Origin: Methanomassiliicoccus sp.
GTDB taxonomy: Archaea > Thermoplasmatota > Thermoplasmata > Methanomassiliicoccales > Methanomassiliicoccaceae
Length of the DNA: 49,715 bases
Assembly (NCBI GenBank): GCA_012719175.1
Contig: JAAYAX010000009.1
Location: 1-49,715, forward strand
Reading direction: 5' to 3'
In this document: positions 32,926 to 40,402 of the stretch, one piece after another
Position numbering within the stretch: the first letter of the stretch is position 1
How the letters are laid out: each line of letters starts with the position of its first letter
Made by a program: the position numbers and the translations under genes
The notes under the pieces: generated by a model
The model's input: the letters and a program-made list of their open reading frames with translations, nothing else
What the model was told of the DNA's origin: nothing
Database searches by the model: none

Positions 32926-33906
32926 ATGGCCGCCGGGCGCCAATGGGTAAATGAGATATCAGAGAAAGGATTGGAGATCGACTGCATATATGCTATCAAG
33001 AAGAAGGACCCCCCTCGGAAGGGGAAGAAGGCTGGTTACTTCTTCAGCATCGTCGTCTCCGATGCCACGGGAGAGATAAAGGTCAATTTCTGGGGAAAGG
33101 GCGAGGAGGCCTCGGTACGCAGCACCTACGAGGCGCTGCGCGAGGGCAGCATGGTCCGTGTGAGGGGCCGTAGCGACCTCTTCGGGGATTCGGTGGTGGT
33201 GCAGGTGAACCAAGGTAACGGTGACATCCTCGAGGAGGCCAAGGAGGGCACCTACGACCTCGCGGAGTTCATTGTCACCTCCAAGAAGGATCCGGAGGTC
33301 ATGTTCCAGGAACTGCTGGATCTGTTGTCCCAGATCAGGGATGAGAACATCCGCCGCATGCTGGAGCTCATGTTCTCGGACCCCGCTCTGGTCACTGCCT
33401 TTAAGAGATCCCCCGCATCCGTTTCGTACCACTGCGCATGGGTAGGAGGGTTGCTGGAGCACACCCTCAAAGTGGCCCGGGCTTGCGACTTCATTTCGCA
33501 GCTCTACGATGAACTGGACCGCGATCTTCTGCTGGCATCGGCGGTCCTGCATGACATCGGCAAGGTGAGGTGCTACAACGTCTCCACGGCCATCACCGAG
33601 TCGGTGGACGGTCGGTTGAGGGGACACATCGTGATAGGTGCCCAGATGGTGGAGGACACTTGCTCTCGGTGCCCTGATTTCCCCGAGACCCTGAGGACCA
33701 AGCTGGTGCATATGGTCCTGGCCAGCCACGGTGCTTACGAGAAGGGGTCTCCCACCCTTCCCTCGATACCGGAGGCCCTGGCCCTGACATTCGCCGATGA
33801 GATGGACGCCAAGCTGGAACGTTTCATACGGGCGCGGGACAACGGGGGCCGCGAGGACCTCTTCGTTGTCGACCACATGCTTGGAACCAAGGTCTTCCTG
33901 GGTTGA
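32926..33906 (+). CDS. OB-fold plus HD-domain phosphohydrolase (YhaM-like)
   Basis: 326 residues. The N-terminal OB-fold (residues about 15-115: YFFSIVVSDATGEIKVNFWGKG, SMVRVRGRSDLFGDSVVV) is followed by an HD domain with H in GLLEHTLKVARACD, HD in AVLHDIGKVR, H in LRGHIVIG and HMVLASHG, then ADEMDAKLE. This is the arrangement of the YhaM family of 3'-5' exoribonucleases and its archaeal relatives. A role in RNA or ssDNA processing is likely but unproven here. Start ATG with GGGAGA nine bases upstream. Confidence 0.92.
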   Translation: MAAGRQWVNEISEKGLEIDCIYAIKKKDPPRKGKKAGYFFSIVVSDATGEIKVNFWGKGEEASVRSTYEALREGSMVRVRGRSDLFGDSVVVQVNQGNGDILEEAKEGTYDLAEFIVTSKKDPEVMFQELLDLLSQIRDENIRRMLELMFSDPALVTAFKRSPASVSYHCAWVGGLLEHTLKVARACDFISQLYDELDRDLLLASAVLHDIGKVRCYNVSTAITESVDGRLRGHIVIGAQMVEDTCSRCPDFPETLRTKLVHMVLASHGAYEKGSPTLPSIPEALALTFADEMDAKLERFIRARDNGGREDLFVVDHMLGTKVFLG

Positions 33907-34024
33907 GCAACGACCTCGCAGGCCAGACCGCAGCCGCTGATGCTCTTGTTAAAAGCATGTTAGCATCACTGTACGCGCTGAGATCTTCACCCTTGCCCAT
34001 CCCTGGCCCTCCCAGTGATAATTT

Positions 34025-34885
34025 ATGCAGTCGGTCTGGACAAAGAGGCCTAGCTGGTCGCAGCTGGCGGCGCTCGCGCTGGGAATTGCCAGCGTATTCC
34101 TTGCGTGGTCTGAGATAAGATACGGGACGCACTACATCGAGGCCAGGCTCATCGATCTGATGGTGGAGGGAGGGGATGCGAACTTCCTTTTCCTTATTTT
34201 TGGAACGGCGTTCCTCGCCGGCCTACTGTCGTCTCTGTGGTGGGAGAAGGCGTGGTTCCTGCAGCTCTCGGGGCTCGTGCTTCTCACCCTCACCCTCATC
34301 GGCTCGCTGGGGAGGACCACGGGGTCCGAGGGCCTACTGGAGATGCTGGCCGCATCATTACATAGGATGGGCCTGGGAACCTTCCTAGCGTGGACGGCCA
34401 CCCTCATCTCGATTCCCCTGCATCGTCCATACATCTCTCGTTCGATACACGGCCGGGACCGACCCTCAGGGCGCAGCTCACGACGTGAACGCTCCAAGGG
34501 CGACCACGTCAGCACCATCAGAATCCCCCCTCGGACGCGGGATGGATCAGGCGGGAACGGTCAGCGACCATCGTCCAACTATGACCAGGCGATGGCCCAA
34601 GGTTCCTTCGAGCTCAGCAACGGTGACCTCGACTCAGCCTTGCGCTCATATGGTCGGGCCCTGCGCGCCTGCAGGAACGCCAGCGAGAGGGCCGCCTGCA
34701 AGGTGCAAATATCTGTGGTCCTTCACCGGAAGGGAGACCTGGAAGAGGCACATCTGTTCCTTCAAGAGGCGAAGGTGCTCGATCCCCTTTCCTGGACCAA
34801 CGGTCAGGGGACAGCTCGATTGCTGCCGATGAAAAGACCCACCTCGAAGAAAAGGATAAGGTTCGGATTGTCCCCCGAGCCGTAA
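34025..34885 (+). CDS. Membrane protein with cytoplasmic TPR-like tail
   Basis: 286 residues. Four transmembrane segments lie in the first 140 residues (LAALALGIASVFLAW; FLFLIFGTAFLAGLL; LQLSGLVLLTLTLIG; GTFLAWTATLISIPL). A strongly basic, disordered linker follows (RSIHGRDRPSGRSSRRERSK). Residues about 185-255 form two TPR-like helical hairpins (MAQGSFELSNGDLDSALRSY; VVLHRKGDLEEAHLFLQ). I do not recognise a family. ATTTATG before the start may be a TATA element too close to serve this ATG, so the promoter is unclear. It follows the OB-HD gene by 118 bases on the same strand. Confidence 0.7.
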   Translation: MQSVWTKRPSWSQLAALALGIASVFLAWSEIRYGTHYIEARLIDLMVEGGDANFLFLIFGTAFLAGLLSSLWWEKAWFLQLSGLVLLTLTLIGSLGRTTGSEGLLEMLAASLHRMGLGTFLAWTATLISIPLHRPYISRSIHGRDRPSGRSSRRERSKGDHVSTIRIPPRTRDGSGGNGQRPSSNYDQAMAQGSFELSNGDLDSALRSYGRALRACRNASERAACKVQISVVLHRKGDLEEAHLFLQEAKVLDPLSWTNGQGTARLLPMKRPTSKKRIRFGLSPEP

Positions 34886-35225
34886 CAGATTGGTTCATGG
34901 ACGGCGTGTGCCTATTCTCCCCACACTGACCCAGGCCGGGGGTTGTTTGTCGTGCGTCGGGGTTGTTTCCCAATCATGACCCGATGTCACATCGTTGTTC
35001 ATGGAAAGACCCATAATAACGACACACTGTGCGCCCCTAGCATGCAAGGGGATTCACTGATCGTCCCCGATCTCTAAGAGCGAAAAGGCCATGGACGCAC
35101 CAGGCTTAAGAGTTTGCATGAGACCTACCAGGAAGATCACGCCAACGATGGACAGGCCATGTCCGGGTTGAACTTCCACAGGGAAGCTATATGTATCCTC
35201 GGAAGGCATCATCATTGGGGGTCTC
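34886..35225. other. 340-base intergenic stretch with a direct repeat and a hairpin
   Basis: No gene seen. GGGGTTGTTT occurs twice 20 bases apart (34939-34948 and 34959-34968). CCCCT (35034-35038) and AGGGG (35047-35051) form a short hairpin with an 8-base loop. CTATATGTA at 35187-35195 is a good TATA box for the following DUF72 gene. Confidence 0.5.
35187..35195 (+). promoter_or_regulatory. TATA box of the DUF72 gene
   Basis: CTATATGTA about 35 bases before the GTG at 35226, leaving a short leader. Confidence 0.5.
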
Positions 35226-36122
35226 GTGTTTATCGGCTGTAGCGGATGGTCTTTCGAGGATTGGGTAGGTAGGTTCTACCCTGTCAACATGGCCAAAAAG
35301 AAGGAGGAATGGCTCAGATATTACTCCGGCTACTTCAACACAGTGGAGATAAACAGCACCTTCTTCCGCGAACCGGAGGATTTCATCGTTAACGGTTGGA
35401 TAAAGAAAGGCTCCGTGCTGAAGGACTTCGAGTTCTCCGTGAAGATGCCGCAGACGGTCACTCATCAAGCCCTAGTAAAGAACGAGGGCGAGCAGGCAGG
35501 GGTCATGGCCTCGTCATTCGAGGTCCGCTGCGTCAAGCCGTTGGCGGAGAGCGGACTGCTGGGAGCGGCCCTGCTGCAACTGTCACCCTCCTTCGAGAAC
35601 GAGGAAGGACCCCGTGAGGCCCTGCGCAGCGCCCTCAGCGCTCTGGACACGGACGTCTACCGCTACGCCGTGGAGTTCCGCCACGGTTCGTGGTTCGACG
35701 GCACCAGCGGGGATCTGGAGGAACAGGCGTTCGAACTGTTGCAGTCCCTCAATGTCGCCAATGTCCTGGCGGACGGACCGGAAGCTCCTGCAGGTAGGAA
35801 ATGTTCTGCCAACCACGCCTACTTCCGCTTCCACGGGCGTACACGGGAAGTTTGGTCGGACCAGGAGCAGGAGGAGTCCCTCCGCCTCAGCCGCTTCGAC
35901 CACCTTTATGATGATGAGGAGATGAAGAAGCTGGCAGCAAGTGTGCAGGTGGTGTCTGCCACTCGTTCCCAGACGCGCGCCTATTTCTGCAACAATAGCA
36001 GGGCCAAATCCGTCAGGAACGCTTTGCAGCTGATGGACCATCTAGGCATCGCCCACAAGGAGAAGGACATACCGGTGGACGACCATTCGGCCGTGGGCCC
36101 CTTCCTGATGAGCAAGCGCTAA
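35226..36122 (+). CDS. DUF72 family TIM-barrel-like protein (YecE-like)
   Basis: 298 residues from GTG 35226. The DUF72 hallmarks are present: FIGCSGWSFEDWVGRFYP at the N-terminus, FNTVEINSTFFREP, FSVKMPQTVTH, YAVEFRHGSWF and AYFRFHGRTREVW. The fold is a TIM barrel and the biochemical function of the family is unresolved. Length is slightly above the usual 240-270 because of a C-terminal extension (IPVDDHSAVGPFLMSKR). It may share a transcript with the acyl-CoA synthetase gene, which starts 17 bases downstream. Confidence 0.92.
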   Translation: MFIGCSGWSFEDWVGRFYPVNMAKKKEEWLRYYSGYFNTVEINSTFFREPEDFIVNGWIKKGSVLKDFEFSVKMPQTVTHQALVKNEGEQAGVMASSFEVRCVKPLAESGLLGAALLQLSPSFENEEGPREALRSALSALDTDVYRYAVEFRHGSWFDGTSGDLEEQAFELLQSLNVANVLADGPEAPAGRKCSANHAYFRFHGRTREVWSDQEQEESLRLSRFDHLYDDEEMKKLAASVQVVSATRSQTRAYFCNNSRAKSVRNALQLMDHLGIAHKEKDIPVDDHSAVGPFLMSKR

Positions 36123-36139
36123 GGCCAGAGGTCATCACC

Positions 36140-38314
36140 GTGATCCGTGGCGAGGACATGCCCAAAATGATAAAGCCCATCTACGACGATATGGTGAACG
36201 TGGGACCGGTCGGGGGGTTGAGGGAGCTGTTCGAGGCCTCTTCCATAGCAGTGGTGGGGGCCTCAAGATCGGAGGGCAAGATCGGTCATGTGGTTCTCAG
36301 GAACATCATCGGCTCCGGCTACCGCGGGGCGCTGTACCCGGTGAACCCCAAGGCGGACAACATCCTCGGCCTGAGGACGTACCCGGACGTATCCTCGATA
36401 CCGGGTGAGGTGGAGATGGTGGTGATCACCGTTCCCAACCACGCCGTTCCCCAGGTGATGGAGGATGCAGGAGAGAAGAGGGTGAAGGTGGCCGTGGTCA
36501 TCACCGCCGGCTTCAAGGAGACCGGCAGGAAGGGCGCGGAGCTGGAACAGCAGGTGGGGGAGATAGCCCGCAAGCACGGCATCCGTGTGCTGGGCCCCAA
36601 CTGCCTAGGGGTCATCAGCACATCCAACGGCATGAACGCCACCTTCACCAATGACTATCCGAGGGAGGGGTCGGTGGCCATCACCTCGCAGTCCGGGGCT
36701 ATCTGTTCGGTGGTGCTGGACTGGGCCCGGGCGACCAGGATCGGCTTCTCCAAGTTCGTGTCCGTCGGCAACAAGCTGGACATCGATGAGGCGGACCTGA
36801 TGACCTATCTCAAGGATGATGAAGGCACCAGGGTCATCGGCATGTACATCGAGGGCATGGCCCGCGGCCAGGAGTTCATGACGGCTGCGAGGGCGGTGAC
36901 GCGCGAGAAGCCGGTGATCGCCCTCAAGGCAGGTCGTACCGCCTTCGGAGCGAAGGCGACCTCATCCCACACCGGGGCCCTTTCGGGCAGCGACCAGGTC
37001 TACGAGGCCGCCCTGGCGCAGTCAGGAGTAATACGCGTGGACACCATCGATGAGCTGTTCGACCTGCTCCAGGCCTTCGGAACGCTCGCCCTCCCGCAGG
37101 GAGATGGGCTGGCGATCGTCACTAACGCCGGTGGCCTGGGCGTTCTCGCAGCAGATGCGGTGTCCGATCACGGCATAACCCTGGCGTCCTTCACAAAGGA
37201 GACGGTGGAGCGGCTGGCATCGGGTCTGCCGGAGGAGGCAGGCCTGTACAATCCCGTGGACGTGATCGGGGATGCGGACTCCGCCCGCTTCGAGCATGCC
37301 ATCAACACCGTGATGGAGGATCCCCATGTGCATATGGTCCTGGCCATGCTGGCGCCCACGGACATGCTGGACGTCACCAGCGTGGCGAGCACCATCGCCG
37401 CCTTCTCCGGGACCACCCGGGTACCGGTGGCCACGGCGTTCGTGGGCGGCGAGGATGTGGCTAAGGGCTCCCGCATACTCATGGAGGCCGGTGTGCCCTG
37501 CTACCAGTCGCCGGACCGAGCCGTTCGGGCCCTGGCAGCGATGGTCGACTACAAGGAGATGCAGGACCGCAGGACCGAGCGCGATGCGCCGCCCGTGCTG
37601 GGAGATCAGGCGGCAGTGAGGAGGCTGCTGGACCGGGTAAGGGCGGAAGGCCGGACCGCGCTCACCGAGAGCGAGGGGAAGGAGATCCTGATGGCGTACG
37701 GAATGCCCGTCCCCCCCGAAGGAGAGGCGCGTACCGCCGATGAGGCGGTCAAACTTGCCCACGTCATCGGCTACCCCGTGGTCATGAAGGTATCTTCCCC
37801 GGACATAGCCCACAAGACCGATGTGGGAGGCGTGGCCGTCAACCTGCGGAGCGATGACGAGGTCCGCCGAAGCTACCAGCTCATGATGTCCCAGGTACGC
37901 TCACGCATGCCCATGGCGCGGATAAACGGGGTCACCGTGGAGAAGATGTTCAGTGGACGGGAGGTCATAGTTGGCATGGTCCGCGACGAGACCTTCGGAC
38001 CGGTGATGACGTTCGGTCTGGGCGGAATATTCGTGGAGGTCATGAAGGATGTCAGCCACCGCGTGGTACCGCTTACGGAGGAGAGCGTGGACGATATGAT
38101 ACGCTCCATCAAGGCATATCCTATTCTGACGGGTGCCCGGGGCCGCCGTCCGGCCGATGTGAACGCACTCAAGAGCATCATCTTCGGTGTGGCCCAGATC
38201 GCCCTGGACTTCCCGGAGATAACTGAGTTCGAGATAAACCCCGTCATGGTCGGTGACGAGGGCCAGGGTTGCGGCGCGGTGGATGCGCTGGTGACCATAA
38301 AGAGGGTGAGCTGA
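36140..38314 (+). CDS. acd: Acyl/acetyl-CoA synthetase (ADP-forming), fused alpha-beta
   Basis: 724 residues from GTG 36140 (the ATG at 36158 is also possible). Residues about 25-480 are the alpha part: CoA-binding Rossmann domain SIAVVGASRSEGKIGH, LGPNCLGVIS, SQSGAICSVVLDWA, and the phospho-His loop SSHTGALSGSDQVY. Residues about 500-724 are the ATP-grasp beta part (MAYGMPVPPEGEA, VVMKVSSPDIAHKTDVGG, EFEINPVMV). It interconverts acyl-CoA + ADP + Pi with acid + CoA + ATP. Fused forms occur in several archaea. The acid specificity cannot be read. It overlaps the next gene by one base. Confidence 0.95.
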   Translation: MIRGEDMPKMIKPIYDDMVNVGPVGGLRELFEASSIAVVGASRSEGKIGHVVLRNIIGSGYRGALYPVNPKADNILGLRTYPDVSSIPGEVEMVVITVPNHAVPQVMEDAGEKRVKVAVVITAGFKETGRKGAELEQQVGEIARKHGIRVLGPNCLGVISTSNGMNATFTNDYPREGSVAITSQSGAICSVVLDWARATRIGFSKFVSVGNKLDIDEADLMTYLKDDEGTRVIGMYIEGMARGQEFMTAARAVTREKPVIALKAGRTAFGAKATSSHTGALSGSDQVYEAALAQSGVIRVDTIDELFDLLQAFGTLALPQGDGLAIVTNAGGLGVLAADAVSDHGITLASFTKETVERLASGLPEEAGLYNPVDVIGDADSARFEHAINTVMEDPHVHMVLAMLAPTDMLDVTSVASTIAAFSGTTRVPVATAFVGGEDVAKGSRILMEAGVPCYQSPDRAVRALAAMVDYKEMQDRRTERDAPPVLGDQAAVRRLLDRVRAEGRTALTESEGKEILMAYGMPVPPEGEARTADEAVKLAHVIGYPVVMKVSSPDIAHKTDVGGVAVNLRSDDEVRRSYQLMMSQVRSRMPMARINGVTVEKMFSGREVIVGMVRDETFGPVMTFGLGGIFVEVMKDVSHRVVPLTEESVDDMIRSIKAYPILTGARGRRPADVNALKSIIFGVAQIALDFPEITEFEINPVMVGDEGQGCGAVDALVTIKRVS

Positions 38315-39315
38315 TGAAGACCCTGTTTCTAAGTTCCGTGGTGGAGAGGTCTGGTAAGAGCATGGTGACCCTGGGGCTGGCCAAGAACTGCCCCGTCAAG
38401 GTGGGATACTTCAAGCCGTTCAAAGAGGTCGTGATGAACGTGGACGGCAAGGTTGTCGATCAGGACGCCCTCCTAATGAAGAGGGCGCTGCGCCTGACGT
38501 TCGACGAGGAGGAACTGTGCCCTCTGACGTATGATATCTACCAGCCGGTGGGAATGGAGGATATCCTCAAGGCCTACGATAAGGTCAAGGAAGGAGCGGA
38601 GGCCATGCTGGTAGAGGGCACCCGGGACATAACCACCGGCTGCATGGGGTCGGTCTCAGGGATGACCATCGCCCAGGCCATGGACGCCCAGGTGGTGCTG
38701 GTCTCATCGGCCCAGATATCTGCCCTGGACAAGATCTGCATGCTGCGGAGGCTGATGGACCAGTATCCAGTGCATTTCCGGGGAGTGGTGCTCAACCAGG
38801 TCGAGGACATGAAGATGGGCAGGCTCCTGGAGAGGCGGGGCATCCGCGTGCTGGGGATGATCCCTCCGGTCAAGGAGCTGCGCGCCTTCCGGGTGAAAGA
38901 GGTGGCCGACGCCATAGGGGCCGAGGTGATCAATGGCGACAGGGGCATGGACGGGATGGTGGAGAGGGTCCTGATAGGGGCCATGACCATAGAGACGGCC
39001 ATGCTCCACATGCGCCGGGTCACGAGAAAGGCCATCATCACCGGGGGCGACCGCACCGACATCCAGATGGCCGCCCTGTCCACGGACACGTCCTGCCTGG
39101 TCCTGACCGGCGGCATGTTCCCGTCCAAGACGGTGATGACCAAAGCCTACGAGGTGGGCGTCCCCATCCTGGTGACACGACACAACACCATGGAGGCGGC
39201 GGAGATGATAGAGCATCTGATCGCCCGCATCGACCCAGAGGATGGGACCAAGATATCCCAGATCGCGGACGTGGTGAAGCGACATGTGGACCTGGAGGCG
39301 GTGTGGGGGGATTGA
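38314..39315 (+). CDS. P-loop (BioD/CobQ-like) plus DRTGG domain protein
   Basis: 333 residues from ATG 38314, which overlaps the acd TGA as TGATG. The N-terminal domain has a P-loop-like VVERSGKSMVTLGLAK and BioD/CobQ-type features (VGYFKPFKE, AMLVEGTRDI, VVLNQV). The C-terminal about 120 residues are a DRTGG domain (ITGGDRTDIQMAALSTD, VTRHNTMEAAEMIE). The same two-domain arrangement precedes the catalytic part in long phosphotransacetylases; here that part is absent. Coupling with acd suggests a regulatory or nucleotide-sensing role in acyl-CoA/acetate metabolism (inference). Confidence 0.88.
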   Translation: MKTLFLSSVVERSGKSMVTLGLAKNCPVKVGYFKPFKEVVMNVDGKVVDQDALLMKRALRLTFDEEELCPLTYDIYQPVGMEDILKAYDKVKEGAEAMLVEGTRDITTGCMGSVSGMTIAQAMDAQVVLVSSAQISALDKICMLRRLMDQYPVHFRGVVLNQVEDMKMGRLLERRGIRVLGMIPPVKELRAFRVKEVADAIGAEVINGDRGMDGMVERVLIGAMTIETAMLHMRRVTRKAIITGGDRTDIQMAALSTDTSCLVLTGGMFPSKTVMTKAYEVGVPILVTRHNTMEAAEMIEHLIARIDPEDGTKISQIADVVKRHVDLEAVWGD

Positions 39316-39378
39316 GCCAAGATAAAATGGTAAATATACTGCCAGGAGAATCTGGTCCAGACTACACTGGGGCTAAAC

Positions 39379-40380
39379 ATGACGACCAACGCAGCACCTA
39401 ATGAGGGAGAGCGGCACAAGTTCCCGAAAAAGCACCTCGTGACCGGTGAGAGGATCTTATGGGAGGGGAGGCCATCCATCGTGGTTTACTTCCTGCGCTC
39501 GCTCCTCCTATTCGTCTTCGGTGGCCTGTTCGGGGTTATGGCGATCCTGCAGAGCAATCAGGAAGTGGACCTGGCGAACCTAGGCACATTCCTGGCATTG
39601 TTGGCCATGCTGCTGCTGGTCGTGCTCATGGTAGGGGTGCACCGCAAATGGGGGTTATTATCCGGCCTGATCTCTGTGGCGATAATAGTTCTCGTCGTCC
39701 TTAACGTTCATGTCAACGGCCTGGTGTACTTCATCCCCATGATAATCGGCCTGCTGGCCTTTGCCATAGAGTACTTGATATGGTCCCACACCTTCTTTGC
39801 GATCTCCGATCGCAGGATCATGACCCAGTATGGCATCTTCAACATAATGTTCGCCGACACCCAGATAGACAGGGTGCAGAACGTGACGGTGGTGCAGCCT
39901 CTCATCGAGCGCATACTGGGGTACGGGGACGTGATGTTCGCTACCGCGGGCGAGATGGGTGGCATACAGAGCAGCGACCCCCGGGAGATGATGAAGTCCG
40001 GTGGCGCCATAGTCTGGGATAATATCCCCAAGCCCTTCCAGGTCCGTAAGGTCGCCGAGGAGATCATCTTCTCAGCGAACCGGAGGCAGACGGTGCAGTA
40101 CGTCCCCGCTCCTGCCCCGACCTACGTTGCGCCTCAGGTCGTGAGCCAGCCAGCGCCGGCCTATGCCCCCTCCCAGTCCGCTGCTCAGCCAGCGCAGACC
40201 TACGCTACTTCTGCGCCCGCGGTGCAGCCAGCCGCATCTACGGCAGCTCCGTCTCAACCGTCCATACCCACGGCGGAGGCCGAGGAGAGGATGATAAAGC
40301 TCAAAGAGATGCGGGACAAGAACCTGATCTCCGAGGAGGAGTACCAGCAGAAGAGGAAGGAGATCCTGGGGCGGTTCTGA
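39379..40380 (+). CDS. Membrane PH-domain protein with SHOCT tail
   Basis: 333 residues. LVTGERILWEGRPS opens the protein, then about four transmembrane helices (residues 35-145), then a bacterial-PH-like (bPH_2/YdbS-type) domain, HTFFAISDRRIMTQYGIFN...DTQIDRVQNVTVVQP...ILGYGDVMFATAG. A Pro/Ala/Gln-rich linker of about 60 residues follows, and the end is a SHOCT module (LKEMRDKNLISEEEYQQKRKEIL). The role of such proteins is unknown; SHOCT tails often mediate oligomerisation. AAATATACT near 39332 is a possible TATA box. Convergent with rad50. Confidence 0.88.
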   Translation: MTTNAAPNEGERHKFPKKHLVTGERILWEGRPSIVVYFLRSLLLFVFGGLFGVMAILQSNQEVDLANLGTFLALLAMLLLVVLMVGVHRKWGLLSGLISVAIIVLVVLNVHVNGLVYFIPMIIGLLAFAIEYLIWSHTFFAISDRRIMTQYGIFNIMFADTQIDRVQNVTVVQPLIERILGYGDVMFATAGEMGGIQSSDPREMMKSGGAIVWDNIPKPFQVRKVAEEIIFSANRRQTVQYVPAPAPTYVAPQVVSQPAPAYAPSQSAAQPAQTYATSAPAVQPAASTAAPSQPSIPTAEAEERMIKLKEMRDKNLISEEEYQQKRKEILGRF

Positions 40381-40402
40381 GGTCGCCCCGGTCCATTTTT
40401 CT

